A stretch of DNA of 64,000 nt from Xylanibacillus composti (GTDB taxonomy: Bacteria > Bacillota > Bacilli > Paenibacillales > K13). The position numbers and the translations under genes are program-made. The stretch is taken from assembly GCF_018403685.1 (NCBI RefSeq), contig NZ_BOVK01000032.1:41021-105020 (forward strand), in the 5' to 3' direction. Shown piece after piece: positions 1 to 6,971 of this stretch; the stretch's first letter is position 1, and each line of letters opens with the position of its first letter. The notes under the pieces were generated by a model. The model searched no databases, was not told where the DNA came from, and was given only the letters and a program-made list of their open reading frames with translations.

Positions 1-211
1 TGTAACGGGATACGATGTCTGTTGCTGTGTACCCTTCGGGATGGCCGACGTGCAAGCCCGCGCCGGACGGATACGGAAACATATCCAGCGCGTAGAACTT
101 CGGCTTGTCCGTACCTTCCTCTACGCGAAATGTTTTGTGCTCGTCCCAAAACGTTTGCCATTTCGGTTCTATTGTTTGCGGATCATAACTGTGTCCTTTC
201 CCCTCTTGCAT
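1..211 (-). CDS. leuS: Leucyl-tRNA synthetase, N-terminal fragment (cut by window edge)
   Basis: Charges tRNA-Leu with leucine in the cytoplasm (class I synthetase). Only the first 70 codons are in the window. The translated start [19 protein letters not shown] is followed by [19 protein letters not shown], which contains the class I HIGH-type signature (HVGH) of LeuS. The ATG at 211 has a strong ribosome binding site, GGAGG, 8 bases upstream. The gene lies behind a T-box leader and after the yqeM gene, and is not part of the preceding operon because it has its own promoter at 743-772. Identity is secure; the rest of the gene lies outside the window. Confidence 0.95.
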   Translation of the reverse strand, partial: MQEGKGHSYDPQTIEPKWQTFWDEHKTFRVEEGTDKPKFYALDMFPYPSGAGLHVGHPEGYTATDIVSRY

Positions 212-231
212 CGCATTATCCTCCTTTAATT

Positions 232-425
232 ACCCACGAAAGTGAAGATGCGCTTCCGAAGCTTATTCCGATTACTTTCGCGGGGCCCGATTCTTACACC
301 CACGAAAGCGAAGAGACCTCCGAAGCCTATTCCGATTACTTTCGCAGAGCCCGATTCTCCACCCGCGAAAGCGAAGCAGATCTCCGAAGCCTATTCCGAT
401 TACTTTCGCGGGGTCCCGAACATTG
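232..425. repeat. Three tandem copies of a ~65-bp palindromic repeat
   Basis: Copies begin at 232, 298 and 361 (spacings 66 and 63 bases). Each starts ACCCACGAAAG (third copy ACCCGCGAAAG), carries a CTTCCGAAGC- or CTCCGAAGC-like centre, and ends TATTCCGATTACTTTCG. The outer CGAAAGT and ACTTTCG are inverted complements, so each copy can fold into a hairpin. The copies sit between the T-box terminator and the leuS ribosome binding site, so they are transcribed as part of the leuS leader. Two further copies occur at 11509-11610, making this a dispersed family. It encodes no convincing protein. Confidence 0.85.
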
Positions 426-455
426 CACATCGGGAATGACGCATGCCCATTATGC

Positions 456-736
456 AAAAAAACCTCACGCCGCTAGCTGCTATCGCTAGGGACGAGAGGT
501 TGCATTCCCGTGGTACCACCCTAGTTGGCTTACTAGACCTGCCTGGTCATGGAAGCCCACTCAAATCCTTAACGCGGACAAAACGGCAAGCTGTGCTCCC
601 TTGCCTCCGAGAGCATGTGCGTGCGGCTCTGAGGCGAGTTCACCGCGGCTGCTGACCGGCTTGCACCCGACGCCGGCTCTCTGAACAGCATATCCGAAGC
701 TACTACTCCTCTTCTTTGCCTTTCGACATTCATATG
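456..736 (-). promoter_or_regulatory. T-box riboswitch leader of leuS (tRNA-Leu responsive)
   Basis: On the minus strand the leader contains the T-box consensus AGGGTGGTACCACG at 509-522. It is followed by a terminator stem (AACCTC at 496-501 pairing with GAGGTT at 461-466) and a run of seven U at 456-462. The start of Stem I is near the AAGAGGAGTAGTAGC stretch around 700-720. The probable specifier loop reads GTGAACTCGCC with a CUC leucine codon at 636-638. Uncharged tRNA-Leu is expected to stabilise the antiterminator and allow leuS transcription. The T-box and terminator are directly visible; the specifier assignment follows the usual GAAC-codon-GCC pattern. Confidence 0.92.
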
Positions 737-742
737 TAACCG

Positions 743-772
743 ATTATAAAAAACTTCCATTCCCGCTGTCAA
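743..772 (-). promoter_or_regulatory. SigA promoter of the leuS T-box transcript
   Basis: The minus strand reads TTGACA (767-772), an 18-base spacer, then TATAAT (743-748), a full consensus vegetative promoter. Transcription would begin near 736, just ahead of the T-box Stem I, and about 50 bases after the end of the yqeM coding sequence. Confidence 0.85.
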
Positions 773-788
773 GATACGGGCTCCAAGA

Positions 789-1553
789 TCATTTGACCGC
801 TGTGTAAAAGACTCGCTGCGCGTGCTCCTCCGGCGCTTCCATCGTGAAATCAGCATGGACCAGCACTTCGCCGAAACCTGCGTCGCGCAGCAGATCAACC
901 ACAACCTCCGGCTCATAGGTTCGCTGCCGGTGGATCTCATCGATCCGTTCATAGCGTACGTCCCCTTCACAACGGCGGAAGATCGTCAGCTGATGCTCCA
1001 CCTGACAGCGCTCTTCATCGAACAGGCAAGCCCATAAATAGGCCAAGTCCGGCTCATTCCAGATAAAGGGCTGCTCCTCCGCATACGCCTGCAGCTGTCT
1101 GGGGTGGTGCAGATCGAACAGAAAGGTGCCGCCCGGCTTTAATGCCTCATAAGCGCAATGAAACGCCTGCTTCAACTCCTCCGGCTCCAGCAAGTAGTTC
1201 AGGCAGTCGCAAAACGAAATGACTGCATCCGTTGGCTCGGGCAGCCGCCAGTTCCGGGCGTCTTGCTGCTGCCACTCGCAAGTGCCGGTGACGCCGAACG
1301 GCTGTTGGCGGGCGGTTGCCTCCCATTTCCCTGCAGCCACCTGCAGCATTTCCTTCGACAGATCTAAGCCCGTCAGTTCATAGCCTTTCAATGCCAGCGG
1401 GATCGTAATGTTGCCCGTTCCGCAGCCAATGTCGGCAATTCGCACCGGCTTGCCAAGCAGCTCCCACATCGCCTCAGCATAACCGACCCACTGGTCGTAC
1501 GGCATTTCTGCCATCAAACGGTCGTATACATAAGCGAATTGATTGTAGGCCAT
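789..1553 (-). CDS. yqeM: Class I SAM-dependent methyltransferase, YqeM-like
   Basis: Predicted methyltransferase of 254 residues. The SAM-binding motif I VRIADIGCGTGN lies near residues 37-48, with the following acidic strand GLDLS and the later motif AVISFCDCLNYL. The start AYNQFAYVYDRLM is typical of the YqeM family. The ATG at 1553 has GGAGG 7 bases upstream, and this ribosome binding site overlaps the 3' end of the preceding gene. It is the last gene of the yqeG-yqeH-aroE-yhbY-nadD-yqeK-rsfS operon, as in Bacillus. The substrate of YqeM is not known from sequence. Confidence 0.85.
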   Translation of the reverse strand: MAYNQFAYVYDRLMAEMPYDQWVGYAEAMWELLGKPVRIADIGCGTGNITIPLALKGYELTGLDLSKEMLQVAAGKWEATARQQPFGVTGTCEWQQQDARNWRLPEPTDAVISFCDCLNYLLEPEELKQAFHCAYEALKPGGTFLFDLHHPRQLQAYAEEQPFIWNEPDLAYLWACLFDEERCQVEHQLTIFRRCEGDVRYERIDEIHRQRTYEPEVVVDLLRDAGFGEVLVHADFTMEAPEEHAQRVFYTAVK

Positions 1554-1555
1554 AG

Positions 1556-2458
1556 CTATTCCTCCCGCTCAGCTGGCGCATGGTGCTTCAGCTTAGTCCA
1601 GCTTCCTTCCTGGATCACAATACCGTCTTTCAGCAGTTTTCCAAGCGCACGCTTGAACGCTGATTTGCTGATCCCGAAGCGCTTCTGGATAATATCTGCG
1701 GGGGTTTCGTCTGAATAAGGCATCGCTCCGTTCGGCCGCTCCCGCAGTACGGCGAGCAGCTTCTCGGCATCTTCACTGCGGCTTTCCTGTTTAAGGGGAC
1801 GCATGGACAAGTTCACACGGCCGTCATCGCGCACAAAAATCACGCGAAATTCCGCCTCTTCCCCCATGCGAAGCTTCCTTGTCCGTTCCGACTCATGGAC
1901 GAATCCGAACGCGCCGAAGCCCAGCACGCCGGCATCCACCACCGCGAAATCTCCAATCTGCAAAGGCTTATACACCGTTGCTTTCAACGTTCGATTCTTC
2001 CAGTCTTCGGGAGCGCGCAACATGAGGGGCGCCAGTTCTTCCTCCCCCGCCGCCTTGGCCAGCAGCCTGCCCTGCTTGTCATGTGACGGCACAATGAATA
2101 CGTGATCGCCTACCTGGGGCCACAACTCCCTGAGCTCGGGAAGCTCCCTGACAGGCAAGAGCAAATGCCGGCTCAATCCCATATCAAGAAAGCAGCCAAG
2201 GCGAGGGTGTATGTCCGCGACCTGCAGCCGCGATACCTTGCCCTCCTCGATGTAAGGCTGACGCATCGTTGCGGCCAATCGGTCTTCGCTGTCGTGGAAC
2301 AGGAACACTTCAACCCGCTCGCCTGTCTTCACCTCGCCGAGTGCTTCACTGTAGTGCAGCAGCACGTCCGGCACATCGGGCAAAGTCAGGAAGTACCCGA
2401 TAGGCGGCACTTCCCTGGCAACAATCATACTCGCCTTCATGCCTGCCCGGAGTCTCAT
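1556..2458 (-). CDS. cvfB: S1-domain RNA-binding protein, CvfB/YitL-like
   Basis: 300-residue protein resembling CvfB (conserved virulence factor B). It has repeated S1-like beta-barrel segments, including GCFLDMGLSRHLLLPVRELPE near residues 85-105 and FGFVHESERT near 180. A C-terminal winged helix (QKRFGISKSAFKRALGKLLKDG) follows, as in the family. The ORF starts in an ATGA overlap with rsfS. A start at the Met codon at 2440 or 2428 fits family length about as well, since the first ten residues look non-homologous. It sits between rsfS and yqeM, an insertion relative to B. subtilis. A role in RNA binding or translation is inferred from the domains. Confidence 0.8.
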   Translation of the reverse strand: MRLRAGMKASMIVAREVPPIGYFLTLPDVPDVLLHYSEALGEVKTGERVEVFLFHDSEDRLAATMRQPYIEEGKVSRLQVADIHPRLGCFLDMGLSRHLLLPVRELPELRELWPQVGDHVFIVPSHDKQGRLLAKAAGEEELAPLMLRAPEDWKNRTLKATVYKPLQIGDFAVVDAGVLGFGAFGFVHESERTRKLRMGEEAEFRVIFVRDDGRVNLSMRPLKQESRSEDAEKLLAVLRERPNGAMPYSDETPADIIQKRFGISKSAFKRALGKLLKDGIVIQEGSWTKLKHHAPAEREE

Positions 2459-2799
2459 ACCGTTTCCACGGTGCGGGCATCCGACCAGAGGCGTTCAATA
2501 TTGTAAAATTGGCGGTCCTCCCGATGAAAGATGTGCACAATCACATCTCCGAAATCCATGAGCACCCATCTGCCGGTGTCGAACCCTTCCATGCCCCGCA
2601 TGCGCCATCCCGCTTTTTCCGCCTGCTGCTTCACTTCCGTCGTGATCGACTGCACTTGAATATCCGAGTTGCCGTGACATATGACAAAGTAATCGGCAAT
2701 CGTCGAAAGACCCTGCAGATCAAGCGCTACCGGGTCATGCCCCTTCTTCTCTTCAATGGCTTTCATAATAGTTTGCATCAACTGTGCGGATTGCGTCAT
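2455..2799 (-). CDS. rsfS: Ribosomal silencing factor RsfS
   Basis: 114-residue RsfS/YbeB/Iojap protein. This family binds uL14 on the large subunit and blocks subunit joining when nutrients are low. The conserved block VALDLQGLSTIADYFVICHG and the later GWRMRGMEGFDTGRWVLMDFGDVIVHIFH region are diagnostic. The start overlaps the stop of yqeK by four bases (ATGA) and the stop overlaps the next gene the same way, so translation is probably coupled. Confidence 0.95.
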   Translation of the reverse strand: MTQSAQLMQTIMKAIEEKKGHDPVALDLQGLSTIADYFVICHGNSDIQVQSITTEVKQQAEKAGWRMRGMEGFDTGRWVLMDFGDVIVHIFHREDRQFYNIERLWSDARTVETV

Positions 2800-3401
2800 G
2801 AATGTCCTTCCTCCTTTTTTTCTTGCCGGGCTGCATCCAGTTCCTCCAACAAGCTGTTGCGCGCAAGTACGGTCATCGGGAAGATGGGTGCGCCTTGCTC
2901 GATCAACTGGCCGATCGTTCCTTCGAAGCCGGCTATCAGCGCAGCCTCCAGACTCCTTTCGGCCAATTCCCGAATTCGGTCAACACCCGGAAAGGCTCTG
3001 CCGGGCTCCATGTAATCGGCCAGGCAGACCACCTTGTCCAGCAAAGTCATTCCAGGCCGGCCTGATGTATGGTAACGAATCGCGTCCAGGATCATGCTGT
3101 CCGTCACGCTGTATTGTCGCTCAGCTACTATGGCTCCTGCGGGAGCGTGCCAAAGCGGCTTGTCATACTGCAGCCATGGTTCCTGCTCCCCAGCGTCGAC
3201 AAGCGTTTGGCGCTGCTTTTCAACAGGCCAATATTTTGCAACATCATGCAGGACAGCCGCCCACTCTGCTTGCACCGGATCGGCTCCGTATTGCAGGGAG
3301 AGTCTGATCGCCGTGTCCCGCACGCCGATTGTATGCTGCCACCGCTTTTCCGGCATCTGGGCCCGTACGCTCTCCATGACGGCTTGCAAATCAGGCTTCA
3401 T
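2796..3401 (-). CDS. yqeK: HD-domain Ap4A hydrolase YqeK
   Basis: 201-residue HD-superfamily phosphohydrolase. The metal-binding pattern is visible: H at KRWQHTIGV, the paired HD in AAVLHDVAKYW, a later H in LWHAPAGA, and D in VVCLADYMEPGR. Members hydrolyse diadenosine tetraphosphate symmetrically to ADP. The gene overlaps nadD by 11 bases upstream and rsfS downstream, in the same order as in Bacillus. Confidence 0.93.
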   Translation of the reverse strand: MKPDLQAVMESVRAQMPEKRWQHTIGVRDTAIRLSLQYGADPVQAEWAAVLHDVAKYWPVEKQRQTLVDAGEQEPWLQYDKPLWHAPAGAIVAERQYSVTDSMILDAIRYHTSGRPGMTLLDKVVCLADYMEPGRAFPGVDRIRELAERSLEAALIAGFEGTIGQLIEQGAPIFPMTVLARNSLLEELDAARQEKKEEGHS

Positions 3402-3984
3402 ACAATCTACGCTCCTTTATATAATCATAGACCGAATCCGGCACGAGGAAACGGACAGACCGCCCTTTTTTGCACAATGATCGAACATAGGTTGACGACA
3501 GATCGATCGCCGGCATCTCCACCCAATCGATCTGCGACGCAAGATCCTTGGGGAGCGCGATTTGGCTTACTGCCGGAAAGCCGGGGCGATCCAGCGCCGC
3601 AAATCGCACATAACGGATCAGTTCGTTGATTCGTTGCCAAGCCGGCAGTATTTGTACCATATCCGCACCGATAATAAAGCTGAACTGATGTTCGGGATAC
3701 AATTCCGTCAATGTCTTCATCGTGTCGGCCGTATACGAAATGCCGCCGCGCTTTATTTCTATATCCGTCACACGGATTCCGGCATAAGGGGCGATTGCCC
3801 TTTCCAGCATGGCCAAGCGGTCGGCTGCCGGCGCGGCATCGCCGGCTTGGCGCTTATGCGGCGGAACGAAGGCCGGCATCAGCCACACTTCATCCAGTCT
3901 CAGCTCTTCCCTCGCCCTTTCAGCAGCGATGAGATGACCGAGGTGTACAGGATCGAAGCTGCCGCCAAGGATTCCGATTCTCAT
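3391..3984 (-). CDS. nadD: Nicotinate-nucleotide adenylyltransferase NadD
   Basis: Adenylates nicotinate mononucleotide to deamido-NAD in NAD synthesis. The nucleotidyltransferase motif GGSFDPVHLGH is at residues 7-17, with the substrate-contact segment MPAFVPPHK near 37-45. The C-terminal SSTYVRSLCKKGRSVRFLVPDSV carries the family's ISST.R motif in modified form. Length (197 residues) is normal. The start overlaps yhbY by four bases. Confidence 0.95.
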   Translation of the reverse strand: MRIGILGGSFDPVHLGHLIAAERAREELRLDEVWLMPAFVPPHKRQAGDAAPAADRLAMLERAIAPYAGIRVTDIEIKRGGISYTADTMKTLTELYPEHQFSFIIGADMVQILPAWQRINELIRYVRFAALDRPGFPAVSQIALPKDLASQIDWVEMPAIDLSSTYVRSLCKKGRSVRFLVPDSVYDYIKERRLYEA

Positions 3985-4280
3985 GGCATGCCCACCAGAT
4001 CGATCTGCTTGTGATCTTTGGATTCTTTGTACAGCACAATGACCTTGCCTATGACCTGCACCAGCTCTGCGCCAGCTTTCTCCGCAATTTCGGCCGCTAC
4101 CTCATGGCGCTCTTCCATGCAGTTCGGCAGCACGCTGATCTTCATCAATTCCCGCTTTTCTATCGCTTCTTGCACATGGCGGATTAAATGGTCATTGACG
4201 CCTCCCTTGCCTACCTGGAAGATCGGGTCCAAATGATGGGCGAGTGCGCGAAGATAGCGCTTTTGTTTCCCTGTCAGCAA
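3981..4280 (-). CDS. yhbY: Ribosome-associated RNA-binding protein YhbY (CRM domain)
   Basis: 99-residue CRM-domain protein linked to 50S assembly. The sequence LTGKQKRYLRALAHHLDPIFQ opens the domain, followed by GKGGV and KISVLPNC. The start chosen is TTG at 4280, because GAGGTGA stands 6 bases upstream and the resulting length matches the family. A longer in-frame ATG at 4334 would lie inside aroE and lacks homology. The gene follows the aroE stop by 10 bases. Confidence 0.9.
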   Translation of the reverse strand: MLTGKQKRYLRALAHHLDPIFQVGKGGVNDHLIRHVQEAIEKRELMKISVLPNCMEERHEVAAEIAEKAGAELVQVIGKVIVLYKESKDHKQIDLVGMP

Positions 4281-4290
4281 TGATTTCACC

Positions 4291-5163
4291 TCACTTTTCA
4301 AAGGACTGCAATACCGCGCTCCGCATCTCCGCAACAGGAGCTGTCATACCTGTCCAATATTCGAATGCATACGCACCTTGATACACGAACATCCCGAGCC
4401 CCCCGTGGATCGTGCGGCCAAGCCGCTTGGCTTCCTGCAGAAACCGGGTTTCCAGCGGGTTGTAAATAAGATCGCTGAACACTTCCGCATCCGGCCAACA
4501 AGCAGGATCTGCCGGCCATTCATCCTCATTCGGGTGCATGCCGATCGGCGTAGTGTTGATGATTAGATCGTAAGAAAATTGCCTGCAGCTTGACCAGGGA
4601 ACGCTGTCAACCGTCCCGTAATCCTTAAGAGCCGCTGCCAGCTCCAAGGCTTTTTGTTCTGTTCGATTGGCAATCGCTACAGAAGCCGGGTGCTCCCTTA
4701 GCAGCGCATATACGACTCCTCTGGCCGCTCCCCCTGCGCCAAGCACCAATATGCGCTTGCTCTTTAAGGAAACGCCCGTCTCTTGCTTCAGGGAGCGTAC
4801 GTAACCGATGCCATCCGTATTATACCCGATTAATCTGCCATTCTTGTTCACAATCGTATTGACAGCGCCGATCACGCGCGCAGCCTCATCGATCTCGTCC
4901 AGGTGGCCCATCACGGCAACCTTGTGCGGAATGGTGACATTCGCTCCGCCGAATCCCAATGAACGAATGCCTGCCAATGCGTCGCCAATCCGTTCGGGAG
5001 CTACGTCAAATGCCGCATAAGCCGCATGGACTCCCGCTGTCTGGAAAGCGCGGTTCAGCATAATGGGCGATTTGGACTGCCGAACCGGATGGCCAAGCAC
5101 ACCATAGATGACCGTATCGCTATTAAGCCGAGCATTCCCAAGCCCCTCTAGTCCGCTCAACAT
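4291..5163 (-). CDS. aroE: Shikimate dehydrogenase AroE
   Basis: NADP-dependent reduction of 3-dehydroshikimate to shikimate in aromatic amino acid synthesis. Visible motifs are VRQSKSPIMLN (shikimate binding, near residues 28-38), NVTIPHKVAV with the catalytic Lys, the GAGGAARGV nucleotide-binding loop and the NRT cofactor motif. Length 290 residues is normal. The start ATG at 5163 is 17 bases after the yqeH stop, with a purine-rich GGGAGGAG ribosome binding site. Confidence 0.95.
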   Translation of the reverse strand: MLSGLEGLGNARLNSDTVIYGVLGHPVRQSKSPIMLNRAFQTAGVHAAYAAFDVAPERIGDALAGIRSLGFGGANVTIPHKVAVMGHLDEIDEAARVIGAVNTIVNKNGRLIGYNTDGIGYVRSLKQETGVSLKSKRILVLGAGGAARGVVYALLREHPASVAIANRTEQKALELAAALKDYGTVDSVPWSSCRQFSYDLIINTTPIGMHPNEDEWPADPACWPDAEVFSDLIYNPLETRFLQEAKRLGRTIHGGLGMFVYQGAYAFEYWTGMTAPVAEMRSAVLQSFEK

Positions 5164-5180
5164 GAAACTCCTCCCTGTCT

Positions 5181-6308
5181 CTATATCAATCGGTCGCGAA
5201 CCGCGTACTTAACCCCTTCCGGAAGATGAAGGGACAATTCCGCTCCGCTTTCTCCGTTTACCGCTATCCATCCCAATCCAGACACATAGACATCCGCTTT
5301 TTTCCCCTTCGGTATGAACAGACGATGCCTTGCGAGAGGAGGCAGCTCGTTCCATTCTTCCGAATCCGGCGGAGATAACAAGCCGCCTTTGTGTTCGGCA
5401 TACAGGGCATCCGCCTTTTCCAGCTTCGTTCGATGCACCTTGATGCTGTTCGAAACATAACAGGTGAACGATTGCGGTTCGCCCTGAACAAAATCGAATC
5501 TGGCCAAAGCGCCGAAGAACAACGTCTGCTTCTCCTGCAGCTGATAAACGAGAGGCTTCACCGGCTTATCCGGCATTAACTTGCTCAGAACTCGCTTCGG
5601 CACGACTTCGGTAAGCCTGTGCGGATACACAATGCCCGGCGTATCGATTACAGCTTTGCCGTCCTCCAGCGGAATCCGGACCGCATCGAGTGTCGTGCCC
5701 GGAATAGGCGAGGTCGTAAGCTCTGCATCCATGTCGCTGTAATCGCGAATGAGCCGATTGATCAATGTGGATTTGCCGACATTGGTTGCGCCGACTACAT
5801 AAACATCCCGTCCTTTTCGCAGCTGGTCGATGCGCTCGACTACACGCTCAAAGCCCACATTCCGCTTGGCGCTGCACAGCGCGACACCTTCCACCTTCAA
5901 TCCTTGCGCTTTCGCCTGCTGCTGCACCCAATTCAATATCCGGTTCCAGTTCAATCCCTTCGGCAGCAAATCCATCTTGTTAGCGACCAGCAGCACCGGA
6001 TTGCGGCCGATAAAGCGGTGAAGCCCGGAGATTAAGCTGCCTTCAAAATCAAAAATATCTGCGATTGCTACAACCAGGCTGTCTGTATCCGCTATGGAGG
6101 ACAGCAGTTGTACAAAAGCGTTCTGGTCTACCGTAACGGTCGAGATTTCATTGTAATGACGGATGCGAAAGCAGCGCTTGCAAATCGCTGTTTCCGCTTT
6201 CAAGGCCGAAGCAGGAACAAAGCCGGGCTTCGCAGTGTCCCCGCTTTGCAATGCGGCGCCGCAGCCAAAGCAGCGCTTGCTGTCGTTATTTATGTCTGCC
6301 GCTGTCAT
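5181..6308 (-). CDS. yqeH: Ribosome biogenesis GTPase YqeH (circularly permuted)
   Basis: 375-residue GTPase needed for 30S subunit maturation. An N-terminal zinc finger has two CxxC pairs (residues 13-16 and 43-46). The G motifs are in permuted order: NKMD (G4, 110-113), CSAKRN (G5), GATNVGKST (G1, 173-181), then DTPG (G3). This order is the hallmark of the YlqF/YqeH class. The start overlaps the stop of yqeG by four bases. Confidence 0.96.
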   Translation of the reverse strand: MTAADINNDSKRCFGCGAALQSGDTAKPGFVPASALKAETAICKRCFRIRHYNEISTVTVDQNAFVQLLSSIADTDSLVVAIADIFDFEGSLISGLHRFIGRNPVLLVANKMDLLPKGLNWNRILNWVQQQAKAQGLKVEGVALCSAKRNVGFERVVERIDQLRKGRDVYVVGATNVGKSTLINRLIRDYSDMDAELTTSPIPGTTLDAVRIPLEDGKAVIDTPGIVYPHRLTEVVPKRVLSKLMPDKPVKPLVYQLQEKQTLFFGALARFDFVQGEPQSFTCYVSNSIKVHRTKLEKADALYAEHKGGLLSPPDSEEWNELPPLARHRLFIPKGKKADVYVSGLGWIAVNGESGAELSLHLPEGVKYAVRDRLI

Positions 6309-6832
6309 CGCTTCTCCTCCTTGAACATATGATGGCCCTGCTTTTTCAGCCGCGACACGGCGATCTTCTCCAGTCTGCGATTGAACCTTGTAAAGATGCC
6401 CTCGCCCGCAAGCGATACAGGCTTCACCAGAACCGTATGCATGCCCAGCCGGTTGCCGCCCAATACATCAGTCAGCATTTGGTCCCCGACTACGACCGTC
6501 TCAGCCGTGTCCGTTTGCAGCGCCTGCATTGCCTGAACGAACGCTCTGGCAGACGGCTTGCGGGCGCTGTGCAGGAACGGCACATTCAGCGGCTCCGCAA
6601 ACGCAGAAACACGCGTCCGGTTATTGTTGGAGACAATCGCCACTTTCCAGCCGCGCTCGCGAATACTCTTTAGCCAAGCAACCAGTTCAGGCGTAGCCAG
6701 CGGGTCCTCGGCGCCCACTAATGTATTGTCCAAATCCGTTATAATTCCACGTTTCCCCTGCAGCCATAGCCGGTCCAGATCAATCTGATAGATGGATTCG
6801 ACCATTTCCTTCGGTACAAGCTTATTCAGCAA
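6305..6832 (-). CDS. yqeG: HAD-family phosphatase YqeG
   Basis: 175-residue HAD superfamily IIIA phosphatase. The nucleophile motif DLDNTLVG is at residues 34-41, SNNN supplies motif II, and a GDQMLTDVLGGN segment supplies the acidic motif. The start is a TTG at 6832 with GAGGTGA about 7 bases upstream; no better start is in frame. It is the first gene of the operon that runs to yqeM. In Bacillus it always travels with yqeH, but its substrate is unproven. Confidence 0.9.
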   Translation of the reverse strand: MLNKLVPKEMVESIYQIDLDRLWLQGKRGIITDLDNTLVGAEDPLATPELVAWLKSIRERGWKVAIVSNNNRTRVSAFAEPLNVPFLHSARKPSARAFVQAMQALQTDTAETVVVGDQMLTDVLGGNRLGMHTVLVKPVSLAGEGIFTRFNRRLEKIAVSRLKKQGHHMFKEEKR

Positions 6833-6867
6833 TATCCGTTCACCTCAGAAGTGTTTTCATGGAACAA

Positions 6868-6897
6868 ACTATACCACATCCCACCATTTTGTTGCAA
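6868..6897 (-). promoter_or_regulatory. Promoter of the yqeG-yqeM operon
   Basis: Minus strand TTGCAA (6892-6897), 18 bases, TATAGT (6868-6873), close to the vegetative consensus, 36 bases upstream of the yqeG TTG start. Confidence 0.6.
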
Positions 6898-6902
6898 AAA
6901 AC

Positions 6903-6954
6903 AAAAACCCGCTGCTGCCGGGACAACAAGGTTGTTCCCCGGCCGCAGACGGGT
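6903..6954 (-). terminator. Intrinsic terminator after the transglutaminase operon
   Basis: Minus-strand transcript forms a long GC-rich stem. ACCCGTCTGCGGCCGGGG pairs imperfectly with CCCGGCAGCAGCGGGT, topped by an ACAAC/GTTGT pair, and TTTTTG follows. It ends the operon 18 bases past the stop codon at 6972. Confidence 0.8.
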
Positions 6955-6971
6955 GGATGAACACTGTGCGG

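Noticed and set aside
232..425. Tandem repeat looked like a small CRISPR array
   Set aside because: The copies are adjacent without unique spacers, vary internally, recur at 11.5 kb, and no cas gene is present.
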